Shown one piece after another: positions 12,784 through 20,324 of a stretch of 22,811 bases of DNA. This DNA comes from a virus. The number at the start of each line of letters is the position of its first letter. Within the stretch, counting starts at the first letter, position 1. A program made the position numbers and the translations under genes. The stretch spans positions 1 to 22,811 of IMG/VR virus record IMGVR_UViG_3300019760_000012. The stretch is one strand, 5' to 3'. The notes below the pieces were generated by a model. That model saw only the letters and a program-made list of their open reading frames with translations, had not been told where the DNA came from and did no database searches.

Positions 12784-14962
12784 GATTGACACCAACGGTA
12801 ACACCATATTACCAGGGCTGGCCGGGAATGCCAAAAAAGCAGACACCTCCCTCAATAAAATTGGCGCCACCAGTAAACGCTCTTTTAGTTCTCTTTCTCA
12901 AAGTGCCCAGCGCAGTAACAGCATCCTTGGTAAAACAAGGGGGCTGTTAGCTGGCATTGGGCTCACCCTCACAACCGGTGTCCTGGCATCCGGGATTGTT
13001 GGGTTGGGTGCCAATTTTGAAAAGAGCATGAGCGAAGTTAAGTCGCTCACCAACGCCACTGCTGTTGAGATGAGCCTGATGGAAGCATCAGCCCGCAAAG
13101 CAGGAGCAACAACAGAACACACAGCCCTTAGCAGCTCGAAAGCGATGGGCTTTCTGGCCATGGCTGGTTTTGATACCAACCAAATTGTTTCAGCATTACC
13201 GGGTACCTTAAGCCTGGCATCTGCCGGTAACCTGGAGTTAGCCCGATCGGCTGATATTGCCACCAATATACTCACCCAGTATCGGATGAAGGCATCCGAA
13301 ACGGGTGTGGTTGTTGACCAACTGGCACATTTGCAGGCTTCATTTAATACGAATATTTCAGAGGCCGCAGAGGCCATGAATTACATTGGTCCCAAGGCGG
13401 CAGCAATGGGGATCAGCCTGGCCGAGACAAACGCCTCCATTGGTATTCTGGCCAGTGGTGGTTATAAAGGGACCATGGCAACCCGTGCCCTGGGAACATC
13501 ATTGGTGAGGTTGACAAAACCCACCAGCCAGATGCAGGCTAAAATTGAGGAACTGAACTTGAAGCTATTTGACTCCGAAGGTAAGTTTGTGGGACTGGCG
13601 GGTACGATAGAACAGCTGGAGAACCGCTACGCCTCTCTTACTCCACAGCAACAACTAAATGCAACTGCTACCCTCTTTGGAGCTGAGGCCGTGGATAAAT
13701 GGACGGTTTTACTGAATGCCGGTAGTGATAGCATTCGTCAATACACCGATGATCTGAACAATGCCAGCGGTGCGGCCAATCGCATGGCTGAAATAAAGAT
13801 GGACAACCTGGCAGGAGATTTTAAAACCCTGCAAAGTGCCACTCAGGAAGTCGGGCTTCAACTGTTTGAGCATGTCGGGCCATCCTTAAGAGCAGCTACT
13901 ATGGAAGCTACTGTTTTCATTAGAAGTTTGGATACTCGAGAGATAGGGCTATACCTAAGCAAAACGGTTAACCTGTTGTATAAAGGCGTTATCTGGATCA
14001 AGAATAACCACCGTTTAATTATTGGACTTGGTAAAGCCTACGTGGCTTTACGTGTGGGTATGTTTGCCTATACCAAAGCATCGATGATTGCCAACCTGGC
14101 CGAAAAAGCCGGTATTGGCTTAAAATGGGCTTACATAGCGGCAACCAGGAGCGCGGCTGTGGCAAACCGCGCGTTAGGTGTTTCTATGATGATGACGCCC
14201 TGGGGAGCCATAACGGGAGCCATTGCACTGGCAACTGCAGCATTGGGCATGTTTGCAATTAAGGCAAAAGCTACTAAGGAAGAAGTAGATGACTTAAACC
14301 TTGATAACATACTTAAGAAGCAGCAACGGCAAGAGAATGCCTCTTTACTTCCAAAAACCTTAGAAGACTTTAATAAACTAAAGGCTGGAGATTTATCACA
14401 ATTGCAATATTCGCAAGTCATTTCCAACGCAAAAGAAAGAATAAAAACTGCTCAGGATCAAATATTAGATTTAAAGGTAGCAGTTGGCAACACCGTTGGT
14501 GGTGAGTGGGCAAAAAAGAAATTAGCACAATCAAAAGATTTAGGGTTAAGTGCCGGCGAACGCGGAAAGGCAAAAGTCGCCTACGACAAGTTTATGGAAA
14601 GGGAGCTGTCGTCTTCCGCAATTGGATTGAATAAAGGTGTTAGCTACAGTAATTTAAAGAAGATAATAAAAGACAATCAGGCCCAGATTAATAAGGCATC
14701 AACCTTCATCAATGACCCGGCTTTAAAAAGTGGTTTATCCGGGGGTGTTGTTGCTGAAGGTGAAACCACCAGTGACAATGTAGTTAGTGGAGGTTCAAAA
14801 CAACGCATTGTTAATGTCACCCTGGAGAACATTGAGAATAACTTAAACTTCAATGTGGCCGATAAAATCAATGAGATTTCATCGAGCATAGAGGAGCTAT
14901 ATGATTTAGTGAACAACCAAATGGTAAGGGTATTTAATAATGCCAATCAATTAGCAGACTAA
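12752..14962 (+). CDS. Tail tape measure protein, TP901 family
   Basis: The protein has 736 residues. The ATG at 12752 has AAGGAGG six bases upstream (12739-12745), one of only two strong Shine-Dalgarno sites noticed in the window; the in-frame TTG at 12713 is rejected. The protein sets tail length and leaves through the tube during infection. Residues about 48-72 are hydrophobic (LAGIGLTLTTGVLASGIVGLG). The TP901 core follows (about 80-330: MSEVKSLTNATAVEMSLMEA, then RKAGATTEHTALSSSKAMGF and ASGGYKGTMATRALGTSLVRL). Hydrophobic segments near 410-500 (MMMTPWGAITGAIALATAAL) could cross the host membrane. The C-terminus is helical. It is shorter than many tape measures, predicting a short tail. 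Confidence 0.9.
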   Translation: MLSDGMTYLIKIDTNGNTILPGLAGNAKKADTSLNKIGATSKRSFSSLSQSAQRSNSILGKTRGLLAGIGLTLTTGVLASGIVGLGANFEKSMSEVKSLTNATAVEMSLMEASARKAGATTEHTALSSSKAMGFLAMAGFDTNQIVSALPGTLSLASAGNLELARSADIATNILTQYRMKASETGVVVDQLAHLQASFNTNISEAAEAMNYIGPKAAAMGISLAETNASIGILASGGYKGTMATRALGTSLVRLTKPTSQMQAKIEELNLKLFDSEGKFVGLAGTIEQLENRYASLTPQQQLNATATLFGAEAVDKWTVLLNAGSDSIRQYTDDLNNASGAANRMAEIKMDNLAGDFKTLQSATQEVGLQLFEHVGPSLRAATMEATVFIRSLDTREIGLYLSKTVNLLYKGVIWIKNNHRLIIGLGKAYVALRVGMFAYTKASMIANLAEKAGIGLKWAYIAATRSAAVANRALGVSMMMTPWGAITGAIALATAALGMFAIKAKATKEEVDDLNLDNILKKQQRQENASLLPKTLEDFNKLKAGDLSQLQYSQVISNAKERIKTAQDQILDLKVAVGNTVGGEWAKKKLAQSKDLGLSAGERGKAKVAYDKFMERELSSSAIGLNKGVSYSNLKKIIKDNQAQINKASTFINDPALKSGLSGGVVAEGETTSDNVVSGGSKQRIVNVTLENIENNLNFNVADKINEISSSIEELYDLVNNQMVRVFNNANQLAD

Positions 14963-15618
14963 TGGCGGAATTCGACATCGAGAAAATATACAGCAGTATT
15001 GCCAGTTATAAGGGCTTGCCGTTTCCATTAGGGCTCAGTGACCTGGTTAAGTACAAAGCCAAACAGATAAAGGCAAAAGGTGATATTCTTGGTAAACCCA
15101 TTAATTTTGTTCAACAAAAAGCTTACCCGGAGTTGGATAACTACGGTTTTAATCGAAGCGAGTCTGATATATACGGGCGCACTATGATTGCCCCTTTGCA
15201 ACTGGATGGGATTAAGTTTGGGTGTGGCGGAGCCGATGCCAGATCCGGAGAGCACTTCCCATTCCAGCCATTAATGACTGTGGAGGGTGGTAAAAAGATT
15301 GTTCAAACGACAATACCCGGTGGTCAGGTTCCTGGAACAGTTAAAGAGTTCATCAATTTCGATGATTATAAAATCAAAATATACGGTCCCTTAATCGGGA
15401 CTAACAACTACCCATGGTTACAGCTTAACAGGTTAAAAGAACTATGGTTACAAAACATTGCGCTCGAAATCAAAAGTGATATCGTGGCCGGGCTCTTTGA
15501 ATACGTAGTGATTAAGAAAATAAAGCTGCATGATTTAAAGAAGCTAAATAAAATACAGATGTACGAGATTGAGGCAATCAGCGATGGCGGCCTCGAGGTT
15601 GAACTGTTAATGGGATAA
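14962..15618 (+). CDS. DUF6046-like tail/baseplate protein
   Basis: The protein has 218 residues and its ATG overlaps the tape measure stop by one base (TAATG). It begins with a helix, then a Gly/Pro-rich part (LPFPLGLSDLVKYKAKQIKA) and a beta-rich centre with the motif TTIPGGQVPGTVKEFINFDDYKIKIYGPLI (about 114-143). A helical RLKELWLQNIALEIKSDIVAGLFEYVVIKKIKL region and EIEAISDGGLEVELL end it. The 'T-x-x-G-x-x-G-T-V-K-E-x-I...D-Y-x-I-x-I-x-G' pattern is like the tail proteins that follow tape measure genes and precede gpD-like hubs, where Mu has its gp43 protein. I assign DUF6046 from memory. The likely job is linking the tube end to the baseplate hub. Confidence 0.7.
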   Translation: MAEFDIEKIYSSIASYKGLPFPLGLSDLVKYKAKQIKAKGDILGKPINFVQQKAYPELDNYGFNRSESDIYGRTMIAPLQLDGIKFGCGGADARSGEHFPFQPLMTVEGGKKIVQTTIPGGQVPGTVKEFINFDDYKIKIYGPLIGTNNYPWLQLNRLKELWLQNIALEIKSDIVAGLFEYVVIKKIKLHDLKKLNKIQMYEIEAISDGGLEVELLMG

Positions 15619-15619
15619 C

Positions 15620-16585
15620 ATGCTGACACCTGTATTTGAAATAATTATTGACGAACATAAGTTCAGGGGCTGCCATAGCTTCACGGTGAATAAGGACATG
15701 GATGAATTATCATCAACCGGTGATATCACCTTTCCGCATAAAGTGTTTATCCGTGAGAATGGCAAACGCAAATACCTGGAGTTTTCATCACTGGTAACCC
15801 GTGGTAGCGCCATTACGATTAATGCAGGTTACAAAGAGCATGAAATGAATAAGGTGTTCAGCGGCTTTGTAAAGAATATCGATCCTGCTGAACGTATCCG
15901 CTTAACCTTTGAAGATGCCTATTACCTGTTGCGCAAAAAGCCTCTAGTAATCGATGCCAAGAATATTAAACTGGCCGACCTATGTAAGCAAATAGTAAGC
16001 GGTACCGGCTTAACAGTTGCCAGGAATATCACTGAATTAATGGTGGATGAAGTCAAATACAGCGGAAGTGCTGCCGGTTGCCTGGCACAAGTGAGGGATA
16101 ACCTGAATTTGCATGTGTCTTTTAATGGTGGAGAGCTCTTTGCCGGAATGGGGATGCTCAATATTAAAAACACCATCAAAGTAACCTACGGGCGAAACGT
16201 GGTTAAGAATGGAATGAAAAGCCAGTTTAAAGACACCAATCCCATGCAGGTGGTGGTAGTTGGTAAGAAGCGCGATAATACTGAAGTAAAGGTGACTGTA
16301 GGTTTGGAAGGTGGAAGTAAAAAGACCTTTTACCGCTACAATGTAACCGACAAAAACACCCTTCAGAAAATTGCTGAAGGATACCTGGACAAACATTGGT
16401 TTGACGGATTGGCCGGAAAGATTGATTTGTTCTTTATCCCATTTGCGGAACCAGGTGGGGCGATTGATTACAAAAATGACAATTACGAGGATGCCATGGG
16501 CGGCAAGTACATCATTAAAAAAGTGAAGTACATGTGGGGATCAGGCGGACTTCGACAAGTAGTAACACCCGGTAACCGATTATGA
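15620..16585 (+). CDS. Baseplate hub protein, gpD / Mu gp44-like
   Basis: The protein has 321 residues. The start TPVFEIIIDEHKFRGCHSFTV, the segment DELSSTGDITFP, the phrase ITINAGYKEHEMNKVFSGFVKNI (about 70-92) and ADLCKQIVSGTGLTV are the usual series in late-control-D-type hub proteins: a first tube-like domain, then a folded middle with KVTVGLEGGSKKTFYRYNVTD, and a second tube-like domain (AEGYLDKHWFDGLAGKIDLFFIP). A trimer would close the tube and hold the spike. The order D, spike and gp25-like is conserved. Its last bases overlap the spike gene (ATGA). Confidence 0.85.
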   Translation: MLTPVFEIIIDEHKFRGCHSFTVNKDMDELSSTGDITFPHKVFIRENGKRKYLEFSSLVTRGSAITINAGYKEHEMNKVFSGFVKNIDPAERIRLTFEDAYYLLRKKPLVIDAKNIKLADLCKQIVSGTGLTVARNITELMVDEVKYSGSAAGCLAQVRDNLNLHVSFNGGELFAGMGMLNIKNTIKVTYGRNVVKNGMKSQFKDTNPMQVVVVGKKRDNTEVKVTVGLEGGSKKTFYRYNVTDKNTLQKIAEGYLDKHWFDGLAGKIDLFFIPFAEPGGAIDYKNDNYEDAMGGKYIIKKVKYMWGSGGLRQVVTPGNRL

Positions 16586-17136
16586 GAGACGAAGAGGTAA
16601 GAGAAGCATTCAGAGAGTTTGTGCTCGACTTGTTGTCGTTCAGCTTTACCGGAAAGGTGGAGGCTGTTGATGAGCAAAGCCTGACAGCCACGGTTAGACA
16701 TGGTGACCTGCCATACACCGCCAATTTTAAAAGTGTGGTGGATGATAAACAGGAAGGTATGTGGATGGTTCCGGCAGTTGGATCTGATGTATTCTGTGTA
16801 CCTGAAGGACAATCTAAAGAACGCTTTATGATTGTGAAGTATAGCAAGATTGACCGCATCTATTTTGAGATAGGCAATACCAGGTGCAATGTGACCACCG
16901 ATGAGATTACACTCAATGGTGGCGAGAATGGCGGGATAGCCATTTCGCAAAAGGTTATTGATGAAATTAAGGGGATTAAAGATGATTTAAACAGCCTTAA
17001 AACAAAGATTAAAACGTGGGTTCCGATTGCCAATGATGGAGGGGCCAAACTAAAAGCCGATTTGGCAACATGGCTGGCAGATACGTTACCTGATCCTGAT
17101 CCAAATGTGATTATTAATGCTAAAGTTCAACACTAA
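16582..17136 (+). CDS. Baseplate spike protein, Mu gp45 / gpV-like
   Basis: The protein has 184 residues. After a charged N-terminal helix (EEVREAFREFVLDLLSF), residues about 28-80 have an OB-fold pattern (FTGKVEAVDEQSLTATVRHG, then MWMVPAVGSDVFCVPEGQSKERFMIVKYSKID) typical of gp45/gpV spikes. A short beta-prism-like part follows (YFEIGNTRCNVTTDEITLNGGENGG). The end carries a helical segment (KVIDEIKGIKDDLNSLKTKIKTW) and a final PDPDPNVIINAKVQH. No histidine-rich iron-binding tip of the H-x-H type is visible, so the tip may be built differently or supplied by another protein. It overlaps the hub by four bases and the next gene by one. Confidence 0.8.
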   Translation: MRDEEVREAFREFVLDLLSFSFTGKVEAVDEQSLTATVRHGDLPYTANFKSVVDDKQEGMWMVPAVGSDVFCVPEGQSKERFMIVKYSKIDRIYFEIGNTRCNVTTDEITLNGGENGGIAISQKVIDEIKGIKDDLNSLKTKIKTWVPIANDGGAKLKADLATWLADTLPDPDPNVIINAKVQH

Positions 17137-17423
17137 TGAAAGATTTCTTATTGGATGAAAATTATGATTTAGCAACCAGTAACGGGGATTTCGTTTGTGG
17201 TAATTCAGACCAACAGAATCAGGTACTGCTATTAACCTCGCTTCCCGGAGACTGGAAAGAAAGCCCAAACATTGGTGTAGATGTGGAAAGCTATATCAAT
17301 ACTGAAGATATAAGCGGGTTGCTTACTCAAGTAAAAAAGCAATTTGAAAACGATGGTATGACCGTTATTGGTCTGCCTAAGATTGAGAATGGCAAGATTA
17401 AAGTGAATGCTGAATACAAATAA
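17136..17423 (+). CDS. Baseplate wedge protein, gp25-like (Mu gp46-type)
   Basis: The protein has 95 residues. It reads MKDFLLDENYDLATSNGDFV, then GNSDQQNQVLLLTSLPGDWKESPNIGVDVESYINTED, a pattern of the gp25/gpW baseplate family in Mu-like phages: a short beta hairpin, 'D-x-x-x-Q-x-x-x-x-L-L-x-x-x-P-G-x-x', then 'P-x-x-G-x-x-x-x-x-Y'. The end (LTQVKKQFENDGMTVIGLPKIENGKIKVNAEY) is the usual helix and sheet. It helps hold the wedge onto the hub. It is the last gene before the lysis insert. Confidence 0.82.
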   Translation: MKDFLLDENYDLATSNGDFVCGNSDQQNQVLLLTSLPGDWKESPNIGVDVESYINTEDISGLLTQVKKQFENDGMTVIGLPKIENGKIKVNAEYK

Positions 17424-17444
17424 TTTATAATTGGAGGAGTAAGA

Positions 17445-18044
17445 ATGGCACTGTTTGAACAAACATTTGAAAAGACCCTAAAACATGAGGGTGGTTATTC
17501 CAACCACGCAAAAGATAAAGGTGGTGAGACCTACAAAGGAATTGCCCGGAAACACTGGCCGGATTGGCAGGGGTGGCGCATCGTTGACCGCATTAAAAAA
17601 CAATATCCAAACGGACATTTTAAAGCGAACCTGGATGGATCCACCCAATTGAATGAATTGGTAGCTGCTTTCTATCGTTCGGAGTTCTGGGATAAACTCA
17701 GCTGTATTCACATGCCCCAGGAGATTGCCGATGAATTGTTTGATACCTCTGTTAACATGGGCAAACATTATGGCGCTACCTGTCTGCAAAAGGCCTTGAA
17801 TAAGTTGAACCGCAATCAAAAGGATTACCCCGACTTAGTGGTAGACGGCGCATTGGGTAACCAATCCATTGATGCACTGGAAGCCTACCTGGATACATCG
17901 AGGTACAAGCATAGGAACCGGGAGAAACTTATTGAGTGGCTATTGAAGTGGATGAACTTCTACCAGCTCAAGAAATACGATGATATTACTAACCGTGACC
18001 TGGAGCAGGAGATATTCGTGCCCGGTTGGACAGAAAGGACGTAA
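17445..18044 (+). CDS. Endolysin, glycoside hydrolase family 108
   Basis: The protein has 199 residues. It has the strongest ribosome site besides the tape measure, GGAGGAG at 17433-17439, six bases and a bit before the ATG. Residues 14-18 (HEGGY) carry the family's catalytic Glu15. The following D-K-G-G-E-T-Y-K-G-I (24-33) is the conserved substrate loop of GH108 N-acetylmuramidases, which cut the MurNAc-GlcNAc link of peptidoglycan. A C-terminal PG_binding_3-like region (about 110-160, LQKALNKLNRNQKDYPDLVVDG, then GALGNQSIDALEAYL) matches the second Pfam part of the family. No signal peptide is visible, so export probably needs the holin encoded 2 bp later. It sits inside the baseplate gene order. 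Confidence 0.9.
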   Translation: MALFEQTFEKTLKHEGGYSNHAKDKGGETYKGIARKHWPDWQGWRIVDRIKKQYPNGHFKANLDGSTQLNELVAAFYRSEFWDKLSCIHMPQEIADELFDTSVNMGKHYGATCLQKALNKLNRNQKDYPDLVVDGALGNQSIDALEAYLDTSRYKHRNREKLIEWLLKWMNFYQLKKYDDITNRDLEQEIFVPGWTERT

Positions 18045-18046
18045 GG

Positions 18047-18430
18047 ATGGGACTATTAGGCGGAAAACTGAAAATCGACAAGGTGTTTGACACTATCTCC
18101 GGAGGCGTAGACAAATTAGCTTTCACGAAAGAAGAGAAAGCAGAGTTTAACATGAAAGTGAGTGATAAGGTAGCTGATTTCGTTGGCTCCAGCTTGAGCG
18201 AAAACACCGGGCGTAGCAAAGCCAGGAGAACGATCGCTTACATTGTTGTAGGCAACTTCTTTGCCCTGTTATGGGCTGTGGTTGGTCTCTACTTCTATAA
18301 TCAGGAGTCAGCCGCTTTTGTGAAGGATCTGTCTATTGAATGGAATGTCCCAACGGCTTTCATTATGGTGCTGGCCTTTTTCTTCAGCGCGTATTTGTTA
18401 AGAGGAACTCCGGTCAAAAAGAATGATTAA
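18047..18430 (+). CDS. Holin-like membrane protein
   Basis: The protein has 127 residues; the ATG at 18047 with AAGG just before it is chosen. A soluble, mildly charged N-terminal part (1-58) carries a short amphipathic helix. Two membrane helices follow, about 61-84 (RTIAYIVVGNFFALLWAVVG) and 101-120 (VPTAFIMVLAFFFSAYLLRG), then a charged end (TPVKKND). Both termini would lie on the same side. Size, topology and position right after the endolysin fit a class II-type holin that releases the endolysin. The stop overlaps the ATG of the next gene by eight bases. Confidence 0.75.
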   Translation: MGLLGGKLKIDKVFDTISGGVDKLAFTKEEKAEFNMKVSDKVADFVGSSLSENTGRSKARRTIAYIVVGNFFALLWAVVGLYFYNQESAAFVKDLSIEWNVPTAFIMVLAFFFSAYLLRGTPVKKND

Positions 18431-18932
18431 ACCAACCAACATACTACCGGGTGAAACCTTGTTTGATGTGGCCGTGAGAAATTACGGCCACCTGCAAGGT
18501 GTCTTTATCCTGACAAAAGACAACGGCATTGGCATGACCGATGACTTGTCTCCAGGAACGGAGTTAAAGGTTGATGATTCGCTTTCGTTTAAATCCCTCA
18601 AGGGCATCAGTATTTCCTTACAAACAACTGAACTACCCAACGAGGTAACGGTAGAGCCATCCCAAAACATGTTTGACCTGGCCGTTCAGGTGTACGGTGA
18701 TTTATCAGGCGTGTCTATCCTGGCAAAGGATAACGGCCATGAAATGACCGGTGAGCTAAGCGCCGGTGAGGTGCTCAGGAGCAGAAAAGAAGTAGCCAAC
18801 AAACTGGTTGTTGACTTTTACAAAGGTCGCAATATTAAACCGGCCACAGGCCTGTCACCTGAAGAAGCCGACGAACTGAAACCTGAAGGTATCGACTTCT
18901 GGGCAATTGAATATGATTTTGAAGTGAGCTAA
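18423..18932 (+). CDS. Double LysM-like domain protein
   Basis: The protein has 169 residues with two copies of a LysM-like unit: residues about 9-50 (ILPGETLFDVAVRNYGHLQG, then VFILTKDNGIGMTDDLSPGTEL) and about 78-118 (SQNMFDLAVQVYGDLSGVSI, then LAKDNGHEMTGELSAGEVL). Both have the LysM pattern of 'G-E-T-L-x-x-x-A-x-x-x-Y-G', a Leu or Ile core, 'N-G' and a final 'L-x-x-G-x-x-L'. The C-terminal 45 residues contain acidic helices. In Mu-like tails a LysM protein (gpX-type) lies near the hub; the neighbours here are lysis genes, so it could instead bind peptidoglycan for lysis. Expression is coupled to the holin by an 8-bp overlap. Confidence 0.8.
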   Translation: MIKPTNILPGETLFDVAVRNYGHLQGVFILTKDNGIGMTDDLSPGTELKVDDSLSFKSLKGISISLQTTELPNEVTVEPSQNMFDLAVQVYGDLSGVSILAKDNGHEMTGELSAGEVLRSRKEVANKLVVDFYKGRNIKPATGLSPEEADELKPEGIDFWAIEYDFEVS

Positions 18933-18935
18933 ATG

Positions 18936-19022
18936 AGACATAAGACACAAGTAGCAAGACATAAGACTATTTGCAAGCCGTAAATCATCTTGATACTTGA
19001 TACTCAAATCTTGATACAAAAA
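18936..19022 (+). repeat. Heptad-periodic intergenic element, CTTGATAC type
   Basis: Plus-strand steps are AGACATA, AGACACA, AGTAGCA, AGACATA, AGACTAT, TTGCAAG, CCGTAAA, TCATCTT, GATACTT, GATACTC, AAATCTT, GATACAA, then AAAAGA and the ATG at 19026. The core TTGCAAG-CCGTAAA-TCATCTT matches the minus-strand core at 2216-2302. It fills the gap between the LysM and J-like genes. Confidence 0.8.
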
Positions 19023-19025
19023 AGA

Positions 19026-19853
19026 ATGGCACGAGACATCGGAGACATACAACAAGGCATTATTAACACCGTTCAAGGTGATGAAACATTAAATACCCGG
19101 CTGACCAGCACGAGTAAAACAGCCAGGTGGCGATTGACAACCTACGTGGTGGCCGTCTCTATCTGGATGCTTGAAAAACTGTTTGATGAACATCAGCTCG
19201 AGGTGAATACCATCCTGGCGACGCAAAAAACGCATAACCTGCAATGGTATTCCCAAATAGCCAAAGCCTTTCAATATGGGCATGCATTGGTTCTGGACAA
19301 AGATTATTATGAAAGTGATGATCCCGACGCGCGAATCGTAAAGTATGCTGCCGTGGATGAGATTAACGGCACGCTGATCATGAAGGTAGCCAAGGATAAT
19401 AATGGTGAACTGGCACCCTTAAGCACTGCCAGTCCCAACGAGCTGACACCTTTCACCCAATACATTTTTCGCGTTAAAGATGCCGGGGTAAAGATAATCG
19501 TGGTCAGTGATGTGGGCGACAGCCTGCGCCTGGTGATGGATATCTATTATGACCCCTTGGTATTGAATGCCGACGGTACCCTGATCAGTGACTCCAGTCA
19601 AACACCGGCAGAGGACACCATTAAATCCTTCATCAAAACATTACCGTTTAACGGTGAGTTTATCCCGGCCAAACTGGTAGATGCACTTCAGAACACACAT
19701 GGGATTGATATCCCGGAGATACTTTCGGTAGAAACCAAATATGCCCAAAATGATTGGGTAGCAGTGCAGGGAAAGGTAGTGCCCAATGCGGGTTACCTCA
19801 CCATTGCCGATGAGGATTTAACACTCAATTACATTGCCAATGTTCGGGGTTGA
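19026..19853 (+). CDS. Baseplate wedge protein, J-like (Mu gp47 position)
   Basis: The protein has 275 residues, starting MARDIGDIQQGIINTVQGDE; the in-frame extension to 18990 is repeat sequence. The N-terminal half is helical (WRLTTYVVAVSIWMLEKLFDEHQLEVNTILATQK). The rest alternates strands and helices, including PFTQYIFRVKDAGVKIIVVSDVGDSLRLVMDIYYDPLVLNADGTL and YDPL-type loops. A C-terminal ALVDALQ-like helix (KLVDALQNTHGIDIPEILS) is like gpJ family ends, where DAL/I precedes a strand with KYA. It is shorter than most gpJ/gp47 proteins (about 350). Order and fold pattern support a wedge role next to the gp48-like gene, but homology cannot be proven here. It overlaps the next gene by 14 bases. 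Confidence 0.65.
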   Translation: MARDIGDIQQGIINTVQGDETLNTRLTSTSKTARWRLTTYVVAVSIWMLEKLFDEHQLEVNTILATQKTHNLQWYSQIAKAFQYGHALVLDKDYYESDDPDARIVKYAAVDEINGTLIMKVAKDNNGELAPLSTASPNELTPFTQYIFRVKDAGVKIIVVSDVGDSLRLVMDIYYDPLVLNADGTLISDSSQTPAEDTIKSFIKTLPFNGEFIPAKLVDALQNTHGIDIPEILSVETKYAQNDWVAVQGKVVPNAGYLTIADEDLTLNYIANVRG

Positions 19854-20322
19854 TTTCAATACGGTGGTAGTATGGCTGGTGCCAAAAGTTCTGCGTACAG
19901 GTTTTAATGTGAACTGGCTAAAGGCGCTGGTATCACCCATAGTGACGGTTTATAACCGGTTTACTACCTACCGCACCAATAATCTTTATAAGCTTGGCCA
20001 TAACGGTCAGGTATGTTACCTGGAGGGAGCATTGAACGATAGTTTTGATCCATCCCTTCGCCGCATTTTTATCAGCGATGCCGGTGGTGATGTCATCTCA
20101 CTGATCCACCGCGACAGCGATGTGAATGCTTTAGTATTGCACGATGATTCGCCAGGCACCTTTATCATGCATAATGACAGTGCCTATTTTGGTGGTAGTT
20201 ATGATTTTATAGTCAACATACCCTATTTATTCAGCCAGGCGGATTTATACCGGCTCCATGCCCTGGTGAATTATTACAAGCTGGCCGGTAAACGATACGA
20301 TGTAATAGTAAATACAAAATAA
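19840..20322 (+). CDS. Tail/baseplate protein, gp48-like position
   Basis: The protein has 160 residues with ATG at 19840, overlapping the J-like gene by 14 bases. It reads MFGVDFNTVVVWLVPKVLRT, then GFNVNWLKALVSPIVTVYNRFTTYRTNNLY, typical of small Bacteroidota proteins beside J-like genes. The middle (GQVCYLEGALNDSFDPSLRRIFISDAG) and the end (FIVNIPYLFSQADLYRLHALVNYYKLAGKRYDV) look like beta-sandwich then helix. In Mu the gp48 protein, also between gp47 and the fibre gene, ties wedge to fibres, and this protein likely has that job. The hydrophobic N-terminus is not a signal peptide of usual form. The family is not recognised with certainty. Confidence 0.6.
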   Translation: MFGVDFNTVVVWLVPKVLRTGFNVNWLKALVSPIVTVYNRFTTYRTNNLYKLGHNGQVCYLEGALNDSFDPSLRRIFISDAGGDVISLIHRDSDVNALVLHDDSPGTFIMHNDSAYFGGSYDFIVNIPYLFSQADLYRLHALVNYYKLAGKRYDVIVNTK

Positions 20323-20324
20323 CA

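Noticed and set aside
12898-13377. Minus-strand ORF of 159 codons inside the tape measure gene
   Set aside because: It is antisense to the TP901 core; its Ala/Ser-rich product is what the complement of that sequence gives.
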